A stretch of DNA of 53,985 nt from Coriobacteriales bacterium. GTDB taxonomy: Bacteria; Actinomycetota; Coriobacteriia; Coriobacteriales; UBA8131. The notes below the pieces were generated by a model. It ran no database searches. It worked only from the letters and a program-made list of their open reading frames with translations, and was not told the DNA's origin. The DNA is taken from assembly GCA_031277035.1 (NCBI GenBank), contig JAISLY010000045.1:1-53985 (forward strand), in the 5' to 3' direction. The translations under genes and the position numbers were made by a program. The first letter of the stretch is position 1. Each line of letters starts with the position of its first letter. Below, piece by piece: positions 7,833 through 15,671 of this stretch.

Positions 7833-9362
7833 ATGGACATCCTGTACGTCATCATCGCTCTGCTTGTGGGCGGCGCATTGGGGTTCGTGGTAACCAGATT
7901 CGTGTTGAACGCGAACGCGAAGAATGCCATCGCGAGTGCGGAACGTACCCTGAAAGACGCTGAAAAACAAGCAGAGACCCTGAAGCGCGAAGCCCTCGTT
8001 GAGGCAAAGGACGAGGCATATCAGATCAAGGCCGAGGCTGACAAGGAGGCAAACGAGCGCCGCAGGGAGATCAAGGCGCTTGAAAACCGCCTGATGCAGC
8101 GCGAGGAGAATCTGGATAAGCGGGTTGAATCTCTTGATGCCCGCGAGCATCAGCTCTCTTCGATAAGCGGGCAGGTCGAGCGCAAGCAGCGCGATCTTGA
8201 CGCGGCGATTGCAAGCGTTCAGACCGACCTTGAACGTATCGCCCGTATGAGTTCTGACGACGCGCGCAGGGAGCTTCTCGACCGCGTGCGCGGAGATGTA
8301 ACCCGTGAGGCGGCAACCATTATCCGCGAAAGCGAACAGCAGACGAAAAGCGAGGCGGATAAGAAATCTCGCGAGATACTGAGTCTTGCCATTCAGCGAG
8401 TGGCCGCCGACCATGCTGCCGAGCACACCGTCTCCTCGGTTGCCATCCCCTCCGATGACATCAAGGGGCGCATCATCGGCCGCGAAGGGCGCAATATCCG
8501 CACCTTTGAGCAGATTACCGGCATCAACCTGATCATTGACGACACCCCGGAGGTCGTGGTCATCTCAAGTTTCGACCCGGTGCGACGCGAGATTGGGCGC
8601 ATCACCCTGGAAAACCTGATAGCGGACGGCCGTATCCACCCCGCCCGCATTGAGGAGACTTTTAACAAGGCAACCGACCTGGTCATGAAGCAGGTTCAGG
8701 AAGCAGGCGATCAGGCCGCCTTCGACGTGGGGATTCACGATCTTCACCCCGAACTGATCAAGACGCTCGGACGCCTGAAATACCGCACCTCCTACGGGCA
8801 AAACGTCCTCAACCACTCGCTTGAGGTCGCCTATCTGGCCGGCGTCATGGCCTCTGAGCTCAATATCGATCCGCTGCCCGCCAAACGTGCCGGCCTGCTC
8901 CACGACCTCGGCAAGGCCATCGACCACGAGGTTGAGGGCTCACACGCGGTCATCGGAGCCGACCTCGCCCGTCGTTTTGGCGAGAGCCCCGAGATTGTGC
9001 ATGCCATCGAGGCACACCATAACGATGTCGATCCCGCGACGGTGCTCGCCGTCCTCATACAGGCCGCCGACGCCATCTCCGCCGCCCGCCCCGGTGCGCG
9101 GCGCGAGACGCTTGAAAGTTATATCAAACGTCTCGAAAAACTGGAGGCCATCGCAAACGCACACAAAGGCGTCGAGCGTACCTATGCCATGCAGGCTGGG
9201 CGCGAGGTTCGCGTCATGGTCGAACCCGACACGATTTCGGATTCCGAGGCAGTCGTACTGGCCCACGACATCGCCAAGCAGATCGAAGACGAGATGGAGT
9301 ATCCCGGCCAGATCAAGGTTCTTGTCATCCGCGAGAGCCGGTCTGTGGATTACGCGAAGTAG
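7833..9362 (+). CDS. rny: Ribonuclease Y
   Basis: Membrane-anchored endoribonuclease that starts mRNA decay. 509 residues. The N-terminal membrane helix (about 3-27, [20 protein letters not shown]) is followed by a long charged coiled coil (30-190), a KH RNA-binding domain with [18 protein letters not shown] (about 210-275) and an HD phosphohydrolase domain with the metal pair in [13 protein letters not shown] (about 350) and EAHHNDVDP. Length and order match the family. AAGGAGA at 7821-7827 favours ATG 7833 over GTG 7830. It is the first gene after the recX terminator. Confidence 0.97.
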   Translation: MDILYVIIALLVGGALGFVVTRFVLNANAKNAIASAERTLKDAEKQAETLKREALVEAKDEAYQIKAEADKEANERRREIKALENRLMQREENLDKRVESLDAREHQLSSISGQVERKQRDLDAAIASVQTDLERIARMSSDDARRELLDRVRGDVTREAATIIRESEQQTKSEADKKSREILSLAIQRVAADHAAEHTVSSVAIPSDDIKGRIIGREGRNIRTFEQITGINLIIDDTPEVVVISSFDPVRREIGRITLENLIADGRIHPARIEETFNKATDLVMKQVQEAGDQAAFDVGIHDLHPELIKTLGRLKYRTSYGQNVLNHSLEVAYLAGVMASELNIDPLPAKRAGLLHDLGKAIDHEVEGSHAVIGADLARRFGESPEIVHAIEAHHNDVDPATVLAVLIQAADAISAARPGARRETLESYIKRLEKLEAIANAHKGVERTYAMQAGREVRVMVEPDTISDSEAVVLAHDIAKQIEDEMEYPGQIKVLVIRESRSVDYAK

Positions 9363-9418
9363 GGTCGCCGCCATCCCCACGCCCGCACACCCCCAGGCCG
9401 GGCGTGCGGACGCAGGGC

Positions 9419-9518
9419 CAGCGGTCGTGTGCGGGTGCGGGGTTTTGTGGATGGTGAGCAGATGGACGATGCTGCCGTCGCTGGGCAGCGGTCGTGTGCG
9501 GGTGCGGGGTTTTGTGGA
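9419..9518 (+). repeat. 33-bp direct repeat between rny and the GHKL gene
   Basis: Identical copies at 9419-9451 and 9486-9518 (containing gcggtcgtgtgcgggtgcgg) lie 67 bases apart in the 190-base gap. The frame of the following gene is open through them, but the ribosome-binding site favours a start after the repeat. Confidence 0.85.
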
Positions 9519-9551
9519 GCGTTTCCGTTTTTGAGCCGATACGGGAGTCCG

Positions 9552-10625
9552 ATGGACGAAACAAAGCTCATAGACTTTATCGAGCAGGTTTCCGGCGGCA
9601 CCCATCTTCGGGTTGAAGAGGACCTGGGGAGCGGCTTTGTGCGGCTGCGGAGCGAGGAAGCCGAGCGCCGCCAGGCCAAGCACGACATCCGTTGCGTGGA
9701 AGACATCGTTGTCGAAATGCTCCGTAACGCCCGGGACGCCCAGGCTCAAACGGTGTATGTCGCCACCACGCGCGAAGCCGAGACACGCCTGCTGACCTTC
9801 ATCGACGATGGCATGGGCATCCCGGCAAACCTGCATGCCCTCATCTTTGAGCCTCGCGTGACCTCAAAGCTGGAGACCATGGTTTTGGACGACTGGGGCG
9901 TGCATGGGCGCGGCATGGCGCTTTTCTCCATCAAAAGCAATGTGAGAAAGGCCCAGGTGGTCTGTTCTGCGGTTGGGCTCGGCACGGCGATTTCCCTTGA
10001 GGTAGATACGACGGTTTTGCCTGAGAAGGCCGACCAGTCGAGCCTGCCGCTCCTTGAGAAGGACGATGAGGGGCGCTTTCGCGTCGCAAAGGGCCCGCGT
10101 AACCTCTTGCGCTTCTCAATCGAGTTTGCGCTGGCGCACCGCCACGCGCCGGAGGTCTACTTTGGCTCCCCGTCCGAAATCGCTGCGACCCTGCTGGAAC
10201 AGGGGCATCGCCAGGTGAGCAACGAGACCCTGCTGTTTTGCGACGACGCGAGCTCCTTGCCGGTCACGCAGCGTCTTGCGACCAGTGCCGATGCAAACGA
10301 GCTGATGCTCAACTGTGCCCTGGTCGGCCTGCCCATCTCAGAGCGCACGGCCCATCGCATCCTCTCTCGACAGATCACGCCGCTGCGCCCGCTGTATGAC
10401 CTCGCGCGTTTTGGCAGCTTGAGGATTGCGAACACGAAGACCGATCTGGCCCGCGATGCCCGGGGCCTCAAGCTTGCTCCCGAGGATATTGAGGCCTTTG
10501 CGCGGGAGATGGAAAAAGCCTTTGAGCTGCTTGCCGATCGCTACTACCTCAGCCTGAGCGATGTGCCAAATGTGCGGGTCAAAGGTGACGCGATTACCGT
10601 CCGCTTTCCCATCGAGAAGGAGTGA
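9552..10625 (+). CDS. GHKL-superfamily ATP-binding protein of unknown function
   Basis: 357 residues. The Bergerat ATP fold is evident: N-box VEDIVVEMLRNARDA (about 56-70), G1 box FIDDGMGIP (about 86-94), and G2 box DWGVHGRGMALFSIKSN (about 115-131). This is the MutL/HSP90/HATPase type without a kinase H-box or other recognisable partner domain. The C-terminal two thirds are not recognised. GGGAG at 9543-9547 fixes ATG 9552; an upstream ATG at 9429 would translate the 33-bp repeat. The gene lies between rny and SOS-regulated ruvC, 59 bases ahead of ruvC. A role in DNA repair is possible from position but is not shown. Confidence 0.8.
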   Translation: MDETKLIDFIEQVSGGTHLRVEEDLGSGFVRLRSEEAERRQAKHDIRCVEDIVVEMLRNARDAQAQTVYVATTREAETRLLTFIDDGMGIPANLHALIFEPRVTSKLETMVLDDWGVHGRGMALFSIKSNVRKAQVVCSAVGLGTAISLEVDTTVLPEKADQSSLPLLEKDDEGRFRVAKGPRNLLRFSIEFALAHRHAPEVYFGSPSEIAATLLEQGHRQVSNETLLFCDDASSLPVTQRLATSADANELMLNCALVGLPISERTAHRILSRQITPLRPLYDLARFGSLRIANTKTDLARDARGLKLAPEDIEAFAREMEKAFELLADRYYLSLSDVPNVRVKGDAITVRFPIEKE

Positions 10626-10649
10626 GGGGCAATTTTTCACAGAAACCCC

Positions 10650-10678
10650 TTCACAAACGAACATTTGTTCGGTATACT
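10650..10678 (+). promoter_or_regulatory. ruvC promoter
   Basis: -35 ttcaca (10650-10655), 17-base spacer, -10 tatact (10673-10678). The ATG of ruvC at 10685 is only seven bases after the -10, where transcription itself would start, so the ruvC message is predicted to be leaderless. Confidence 0.8.
10658..10671 (+). promoter_or_regulatory. LexA (SOS) box of ruvCAB
   Basis: cgaacatttgttcg matches CGAAC-N4-GTTCG exactly and fills the spacer of the ruvC promoter, giving LexA control of Holliday junction processing genes. Confidence 0.93.
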
Positions 10679-10684
10679 GGAGCC

Positions 10685-11197
10685 ATGCGGATGAGTTCTC
10701 TCATCATACTGGGTATCGACCCCGGTCTCGCCCACACCGGTTGGGGCGTCATCGAGCAGGTTGGCGCACGGCGCCACGCCCTGGCGTATGGCTGCGTCGC
10801 GACTTCCTCGCGTGAGGAGACCGCCTGTCGCCTGAAGCGCATTCATGACGAGATCAGCGAGGTGATTAAACGCTATCATCCCACCGAGCTTGGAATCGAG
10901 GCGGTCTATTTTGGCAGCAACGCAAAAAGCGCCCTGGCAACCGGCGAGGCACGCGGCGCGGCTCTCGTCGCGGCCGCGTACCAGCAGATCGAGGTGGGGG
11001 AGTATTCTCCCACACAGATAAAACAGACCATCGTCGGCACGGGTACGGCCACCAAGGAGCAGATTCAGTATATGGTAAAGGCGATGTTGGGCCTGGATCA
11101 TGTGCCAACGCCGGACCACGCGGCGGACGCGCTGGCTGCCGCCATCTGTCGCGCCCAGTTACGAGGGAGTTTCTGTGATTGCCTTTCTGAGAGGTGA
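10685..11197 (+). CDS. ruvC: Holliday junction endonuclease RuvC
   Basis: Resolves Holliday junctions as part of RuvABC. 170 residues. The RNase H-like core shows ILGIDPGLAHTGWG (first catalytic Asp), LGIEAVYFG (Glu) and the C-terminal PDHAADALAAAICRAQL (Asp pair). ATG 10685 sits at the predicted transcription start; ATG 10691 is an in-frame alternative, and neither has a ribosome site, consistent with leaderless translation. ruvA begins inside its 3' end, so ruvC, ruvA and ruvB are likely one SOS operon. Confidence 0.96.
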   Translation: MRMSSLIILGIDPGLAHTGWGVIEQVGARRHALAYGCVATSSREETACRLKRIHDEISEVIKRYHPTELGIEAVYFGSNAKSALATGEARGAALVAAAYQQIEVGEYSPTQIKQTIVGTGTATKEQIQYMVKAMLGLDHVPTPDHAADALAAAICRAQLRGSFCDCLSER

Positions 11198-11756
11198 GTT
11201 GGCGGCCCTGGACCCTGCGGGCGTCGTCATCGATGTCGGTGGTGTGGGCTACCGTGTCAGCATGCCCACGCTGAGCCTTGCCTCGCTTGGGGAGAAGGGC
11301 TCTGAGGTGACGGTCCATACAACGCTTATCGCACGTGATGACGGCATCGCGCTCTACGGCTTTACCTCGTTTCGGGAGCAACACCTCTTTGAGCGGCTCA
11401 TCACGGTCTCCGGCGTCGGCCCAAAGGTCGCCCTGTCTGCCCTCTCAACCTTTACCGCCGATGCCCTGCAGCAGTTGATTCGTGAGGAGGATGTCCGTCG
11501 GATAGCGACCGTTCCCGGCATTGGCAAGAAGACCGCGCAGCGTATCATTCTCGAACTGCAGGGGACTCTGGGTGCGCTTGAGGACGTTGCCGCAGCTCCT
11601 CAGGCCGTCGCGGCAAGCGCGGCGCAGGCAACGGAGGCCCTGTTGGGCATGGGCTTTACCCTCTCGGAGATCGAGCTTGCCCTGAAGGGGTATGATGAAG
11701 GGGATGGGGACGTGTCTGCCCTCATCCGATTTGGCCTCAAGAGACTGGGAGCCTGA
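11175..11756 (+). CDS. ruvA: Holliday junction branch migration protein RuvA
   Basis: Tetrameric junction-binding subunit that loads RuvB. 193 residues. It starts with the standard IAFLRGEL and [12 protein letters not shown] (domain I), has the two helix-hairpin-helix motifs [16 protein letters not shown] and [19 protein letters not shown] (domain II), and a C-terminal RuvB-contacting helix bundle after an Ala/Val linker. The start is GTG 11175 with GAGGGA six bases upstream. It overlaps the ruvC 3' end by 23 bases and stops three bases before ruvB. Confidence 0.96.
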   Translation: MIAFLRGELAALDPAGVVIDVGGVGYRVSMPTLSLASLGEKGSEVTVHTTLIARDDGIALYGFTSFREQHLFERLITVSGVGPKVALSALSTFTADALQQLIREEDVRRIATVPGIGKKTAQRIILELQGTLGALEDVAAAPQAVAASAAQATEALLGMGFTLSEIELALKGYDEGDGDVSALIRFGLKRLGA

Positions 11757-11758
11757 GT

Positions 11759-12937
11759 GTGTCTGTGTGGGAAGCTGAGAGTGTTCGGGGCAAGACGGCC
11801 GGTGCGCGGGACGTTCGCGATGCGCCCGTTGCGCACAGCCTGACACCGGAGCTCACGGAAGACGATCTTGGTCTGGAGCGCTCGCTTCGGCCTCGTAAGC
11901 TTGAGGATTACATTGGCCAGGCCCGCCTCAAGGAAAATCTTGCCGTCCTCATCGAGGCAGCTCGGCAGCGACACGATACCCTCGATCATCTGCTCTTCTC
12001 TGGCCCTCCCGGGCTCGGAAAGACCACACTCTCAACGGTCGTCGCCAACGAACTGGGTGTCCCGCTCAAGGCGACGAGCGGCCCGGCCATCGAACGTGCG
12101 GGTGACCTCGCGGCGATACTGACCAACCTTGAGGCCGGCAGCGTGCTTTTTATTGACGAGATACATCGTCTCAATCGGGTCATCGAGGAGATTCTCTACC
12201 CGGCGATGGAAGATTACGCCCTTGACATCGTCATCGGCAAGGGGCCAGCCGCCCAGTCCATCCGCCTGGAGCTGCCGCCGTTTACCCTGATTGGCGCGAC
12301 GACGCGCACCGGGCTGCTTACCGGTCCCCTTCGCGACCGCTTCGGTATTGCCTTTCGCCTCGGCTACTACACGCCCGCCGAGCTGCGCGACATTGTCATA
12401 CGCTCCGCAACCATTCTTGGGGTTGCGGTGGACGAAGCGGGCGCTTCGGAGATAGCGCGTCGTAGCCGAGGCACGCCGCGTCTGGCAAATCGCCTGCTCA
12501 GGCGGGTGCGCGACTTTGCTGCAGTGCGCGCCGATCGCGACATCAGCCAGGAGGTTGCCTCAGAGGCCCTGGCCTTCTTTGAGGTCGATGAGCTTGGCCT
12601 GGATTCGATGGACAATAAGATACTTGAGCTTCTCGTCGAGACCTTTCAGGGTCGTCCGGTCGGCCTGAACACCCTCTCAAACGCCCTGGGCGAGGATGCG
12701 GAGACGCTTGAGGATGTCTACGAGCCCTATCTTTTGCAGCAGGGGCTCATTCAACGAACCTCCAAGGGGCGCATCGCGACCGAACGCGCCTTTTTGCATC
12801 GGGGAGTTGCTCCTCATCTGCCCCTTGCGAACGCCGAGGCGAAGGAGAAACGCGCCAGAGCGACTCGCGGTGCGACCAGGGAGAAACGCGCCAGAGCGGC
12901 CCGCGGCGAGGCGAAGGGAAGCCATGTTTCAGAATGA
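11759..12937 (+). CDS. ruvB: Holliday junction branch migration ATPase RuvB
   Basis: AAA+ motor of RuvAB. Walker [10 protein letters not shown] (about 82-90), Walker [11 protein letters not shown], sensor [18 protein letters not shown] with the arginine finger region, and a C-terminal winged helix with [13 protein letters not shown]. At 392 residues it is about 50 longer than usual. The extra tail has two copies of a 12-residue basic unit ([24 protein letters not shown]). The start is GTG 11759. The tail overlaps the start of the next gene by 14 bases. Confidence 0.96.
   Translation: MSVWEAESVRGKTAGARDVRDAPVAHSLTPELTEDDLGLERSLRPRKLEDYIGQARLKENLAVLIEAARQRHDTLDHLLFSGPPGLGKTTLSTVVANELGVPLKATSGPAIERAGDLAAILTNLEAGSVLFIDEIHRLNRVIEEILYPAMEDYALDIVIGKGPAAQSIRLELPPFTLIGATTRTGLLTGPLRDRFGIAFRLGYYTPAELRDIVIRSATILGVAVDEAGASEIARRSRGTPRLANRLLRRVRDFAAVRADRDISQEVASEALAFFEVDELGLDSMDNKILELLVETFQGRPVGLNTLSNALGEDAETLEDVYEPYLLQQGLIQRTSKGRIATERAFLHRGVAPHLPLANAEAKEKRARATRGATREKRARAARGEAKGSHVSE
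12844..12915 (+). repeat. 36-bp tandem duplication in the ruvB tail
   Basis: The 19-base block ggagaaacgcgccagagcg occurs at 12844-12862 and 12880-12898, period 36. It encodes a duplicated basic 12-residue unit that RuvB proteins normally lack. Confidence 0.85.
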
Positions 12938-13358
12938 TTATCTGATGCGCATGATCCTGCAGATGGTGATGGTCATGCAGCGGGCCTTGCAGGAGACTCA
13001 ACGCAATCCGGGCAAAACGGCACAGGAAATCGAGGCCGCCATTGGCGACGCGGTCGACATCGACGCGGGGCTGTTCTTTTCGCTGGAACCAGAATCGATG
13101 GTCTCGATGCTGCAACTCGGCAACTTTGATGAGCGGCTCGGCGGCTACGTGCTCCGCTCCATCTATTATGAGGCTGAGTTGTTGGAGGAGGCCGGACATA
13201 TACAACGCGCCGACCTGCGCAGGGCACAGGCCGACGCGGTTGCAAAAGCCTATGGCTATGACATCGCGCCTGATGAGCGGAGCCCCGAGGCGATGCGGAC
13301 GTATTTTTTGGAAGCGGAAGCCCAGGCCCGTGCAGAACGCGACGGTGCTGCCGGGTAA
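12924..13358 (+). CDS. Small hypothetical protein, DUF6483-like
   Basis: 144 residues, mostly helical, starting [22 protein letters not shown]. The DYxMRMI opening and helical layout recall DUF6483-type proteins, but I am not certain. No catalytic motif or membrane span is seen, although the first 20 residues are Met-rich and amphipathic. AAGGGA at 12914-12919 supports ATG 12924. It overlaps ruvB by 14 bases, so it is translationally coupled to the SOS operon and would be induced with it. It converges on the superoxide reductase gene. Confidence 0.7.
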   Translation: MFQNDYLMRMILQMVMVMQRALQETQRNPGKTAQEIEAAIGDAVDIDAGLFFSLEPESMVSMLQLGNFDERLGGYVLRSIYYEAELLEEAGHIQRADLRRAQADAVAKAYGYDIAPDERSPEAMRTYFLEAEAQARAERDGAAG

Positions 13359-13369
13359 CTGTCCCTCAA

Positions 13370-13390
13370 CCGGGTGGCCGCGCAACCCGG
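13370..13390. terminator. Possible bidirectional terminator hairpin
   Basis: Inverted repeat ccgggt / acccgg with a 9-base loop in the short gap between two convergent genes. The stem is only 6 bp and there is no T-tract, so this is a weak call. Confidence 0.3.
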
Positions 13391-13427
13391 CGTCCCCCGG
13401 AAGCATCCGCCGCCTTGTCGCGAGTGC

Positions 13428-13802
13428 CTAGACCCGTGCTTCCCACAGGCCGTGCAGGTTGCACAGGGCCTGAACGATGATTTGAGAGCTGGAACGCTCG
13501 ACTTCAAACTCGGCGTAGGGGGTGATGCTCGGGTCAAAGGCGACGGTTCCGAGCGGCTCATCGCCGTCAAAGGCACGAATCCACTCGATAAAATGCTCCT
13601 CGGTCTGCGGATGCGAGATGCCCTTCAGGCCGATGGTCACCTTGATCAGCTGGCCAGAGGCCAACTCGACAAGCTCGATGTTCGGGGTGTGCTTGAGCTC
13701 GAAGTCCGTTGCGCTGTCGATGTCCTCAATGGAATGAACCTCCTCGACAAAGCCCTCATTTACCTCGGTCACCGTGTTCTCAAACTTAACCGTGTCAGTC
13801 AT
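13428..13802 (-). CDS. Superoxide reductase (neelaredoxin/desulfoferrodoxin type)
   Basis: Non-haem iron enzyme that reduces superoxide to peroxide in anaerobes. 124 residues, one domain. The iron ligands are all present: His in LKHTPNIE, His in GISHPQTEEHF (two), then Cys and His in ALCNLHGLWE near the C-terminus. The lysine-bearing loop next to the KHTP motif is also kept. There is no N-terminal four-cysteine rubredoxin-like iron site, so it is the one-iron class. AAGGAG lies just upstream of the ATG at 13802. The gene is monocistronic and divergent from the surface-protein operon. It indicates an anaerobic lifestyle with some oxygen exposure. Confidence 0.93.
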   Translation of the reverse strand: MTDTVKFENTVTEVNEGFVEEVHSIEDIDSATDFELKHTPNIELVELASGQLIKVTIGLKGISHPQTEEHFIEWIRAFDGDEPLGTVAFDPSITPYAEFEVERSSSQIIVQALCNLHGLWEARV

Positions 13803-14117
13803 ATGAACTCCTTTATCTATTGAACAGAGATACCGCGCCCCGTATTGGGCAGGGGATATGGCCCCAGTGTAGCGCAGTCAGGCATCTGCGACCAGAGCGC
13901 AACAGGGAGAAGTGCCGGCGGGCTCAGAGAGGTCGGCGGGCGAAGTTTGAGCGTGCGCAGCGCATCTGCCCAGCTGGCGCCCCCTCCCGCACCCACTTCC
14001 CTCTGTATTCCCGGCCTGTTACCAGCTCGTTGCGAGCGCGCACAATTTCTGCTTTATGCGCAAAACGAGTGATTTTCCTGTTGCCAGAATCTGGAAAAGG
14101 GTCTAAGATAGGTCAAG

Positions 14118-14151
14118 TTATCTTTATTGAGATTAATCGTAGTAAAGATAA
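14118..14151. promoter_or_regulatory. Inverted repeat 1 upstream of the surface operon
   Basis: Perfect 9-bp arms ttatcttta (14118-14126) and taaagataa (14143-14151) separated by 16 bases. The centre-to-centre distance of about 25 bases (two to two and a half turns) suits a dimeric repressor or activator. It overlaps the candidate -35 to -10 region. Confidence 0.6.
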
Positions 14152-14173
14152 TATATTTGAAAGCTCAAATATA
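14152..14173. promoter_or_regulatory. Inverted repeat 2 upstream of the surface operon
   Basis: Perfect 9-bp arms tatatttga and tcaaatata with a 4-base centre. The right arm runs into tataacg, which resembles one half of the ModE operator (TATAACG). The left half does not match as well. This is a candidate site for the operon's own ModE-like regulator. Confidence 0.55.
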
Positions 14174-14175
14174 AC

Positions 14176-14189
14176 GCCTATGGATAGGC
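14176..14189. promoter_or_regulatory. Inverted repeat 3 upstream of the surface operon
   Basis: gcctatggataggc: 6-bp arms around two bases, directly after inverted repeat 2. It would fall in the leader of the predicted transcript. Confidence 0.4.
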
Positions 14190-14289
14190 TTCTCAGCAGG
14201 GGAAACGTGTCGTTAAGGAGTGCAAAAGGAGAAATGGAGCAGGTCTAGTGGCTGTATCTATTGTGCAGCCAGGGAGAAGGGGATACGGT

Positions 14290-15669
14290 ATGAAAGGTAG
14301 GAGGCAATACCCTGAAAACGGCCCCAGACAGTCGGAGGGACAGTCGGAGGGCCAATTGGAGGGGCAGTCGGGCTGGTGTCCGAATCGCCAATGGGGACGG
14401 TATTTCGAGACCGGCCGGAGTCGATTGCGAACATCGAGCCTGAGAAGCGTGGCGATACTCTGTCTGGTGTTCTGTCTGGCGGGGGCGATGCTGCTCCCAA
14501 CGCCAGCTTTCGCGTCCAATCTCAATCTGGATGTCAATGCCGGTATGGGCGGGACGGAATGTCTCTTCATCCAGGTGCAGGGTTTTGATGCTAACGATGC
14601 CTATTCGCTGCAGGCCGGAAGCTCCAGTACCCTCCAGGCCGATACGCTGGCGTGGAACGGCTACACGGAAAGCTGGGAGCAGCATACGGTCACGGCGGGC
14701 GTAGGTTGCGGCTGCCCGGGACTTTGCGGTGATTACTGCCCGGACTGGTGGGGCAACTGCGACTGTTCGGGCAGCCGTCAGATCACCCCCAACCTGTCGC
14801 TGGTCTCAGCAGGCAACGCGGCGATAGCCAAAGTCGAATGGTACCCCTCGCAACGGATCGTAAAAATCACGGCTCTTGCCGAGGGAAGCACCAGCTTCAG
14901 AATGCGTACCGATTTCTCCATATATGTGGGGGATGCTGGGGCGAACAGGATAATCTGGGCTGAACAGAACTTCACCGTGACAGTCCTTGCCGCACCTAAG
15001 AACAACGATAACGGCAACCCCGGCGGCGGTGGAAACTCCGGTGGTACCGGCGGCAATGACGCCGGTACCACCGGCGGCTCGGGCAACAACTCCGGCGGCT
15101 CAGGCAACAACTCCGGCGGCTCGGGCAACAACAATGGCTCAGGCAACAACAATGGCGGTTCGGGCAACAACAATGGCTCGGGCAACAACGCCGACGGCTC
15201 AGACAGCCCGGGAGGCACCAACTCCGGTACGACCACCACGCTCGCTCCGCCAACGACCCTGGACCCGAATACCAGCTATGCGGCAAGCGATGGAGTTCCC
15301 GGCGGATCAGCCGCTTCTGGCGAAGGTGCCGCGAAGGGAGCAGGAGGCGCAGTCGGCGACGGCGAATCATCCTGGGCTGGCGCAGGGGGCGTAGCTGCTG
15401 CGACCCTGGTTGACGGGGACGTTCCGCAGGCCGCGCCAACACGCGGTGGGCAGACGCCGAACCTGCCAATCGTATTCGGCGCAACCTTTGGAGGCACGCT
15501 GCTGCTTGGCTTCGCAGGCCTTATGTTTGTGCGCGCCCGGCGCGGCAGGCTTGCGATGCTGCCTCAGGCTGATGGAACGAATACTCCCAGTCATGAAGAT
15601 TTGCCAGACGATAGTGGAACAGAAGGACAGGTAGAAGGACAGACCGGCTTTGAGGACAAAGGAAGGTAA
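14290..15669 (+). CDS. Secreted, membrane-anchored protein with six-cysteine Ig-like domain
   Basis: 459 residues. A long polar n-region precedes a hydrophobic signal (about 55-75, VAILCLVFCLAGAMLLPTPAFA) with cleavage expected at AFA-S. The mature part has a beta-rich domain holding a cysteine cluster (14707-14766: CxC, then C at intervals, ending CDCSGS), followed by PNLSLVSAGNAAIAKVEW, like the core of a Big2 Ig-like fold. A Gly/Asn/Ser repeat linker (about 240-310) leads to one membrane span (about 395-420) and a short cytoplasmic tail. Two more proteins in this operon share the cysteine pattern. AAGGGG seven bases before ATG 14290 supports this start; GTG 14248 is possible. Function unknown; metal or surface redox binding is inferred. 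Confidence 0.8.
   Translation: MKGRRQYPENGPRQSEGQSEGQLEGQSGWCPNRQWGRYFETGRSRLRTSSLRSVAILCLVFCLAGAMLLPTPAFASNLNLDVNAGMGGTECLFIQVQGFDANDAYSLQAGSSSTLQADTLAWNGYTESWEQHTVTAGVGCGCPGLCGDYCPDWWGNCDCSGSRQITPNLSLVSAGNAAIAKVEWYPSQRIVKITALAEGSTSFRMRTDFSIYVGDAGANRIIWAEQNFTVTVLAAPKNNDNGNPGGGGNSGGTGGNDAGTTGGSGNNSGGSGNNSGGSGNNNGSGNNNGGSGNNNGSGNNADGSDSPGGTNSGTTTTLAPPTTLDPNTSYAASDGVPGGSAASGEGAAKGAGGAVGDGESSWAGAGGVAAATLVDGDVPQAAPTRGGQTPNLPIVFGATFGGTLLLGFAGLMFVRARRGRLAMLPQADGTNTPSHEDLPDDSGTEGQVEGQTGFEDKGR
15085..15200 (+). repeat. Gly/Asn/Ser linker repeat
   Basis: Short units such as ggcaacaactccggcggctc are repeated in frame, encoding SGNNSGG and SGNNNG blocks of a flexible spacer between the Ig-like domain and the membrane anchor. 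Confidence 0.85.
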
Positions 15670-15671
15670 TC

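Larger units (their letters stand above)
13803..14289. other. Divergent regulatory region (no gene seen)
   Basis: About 490 bases between the superoxide reductase gene and the surface operon. The part from 14050 to 14200 is markedly AT-rich compared with its surroundings and carries three successive inverted repeats. A forward 142-codon frame (13820-14248) has no recognisable content and is not called. A candidate promoter TTGAGA (14127-14132), 16 bases, TAATAT (14149-14154) faces the operon. Confidence 0.6.

Noticed and set aside
13820-14248. 142-codon plus-strand frame before the surface operon
   Set aside because: Changes from GC-rich to AT-rich midway, no motif, and it covers the inverted repeats and promoter.
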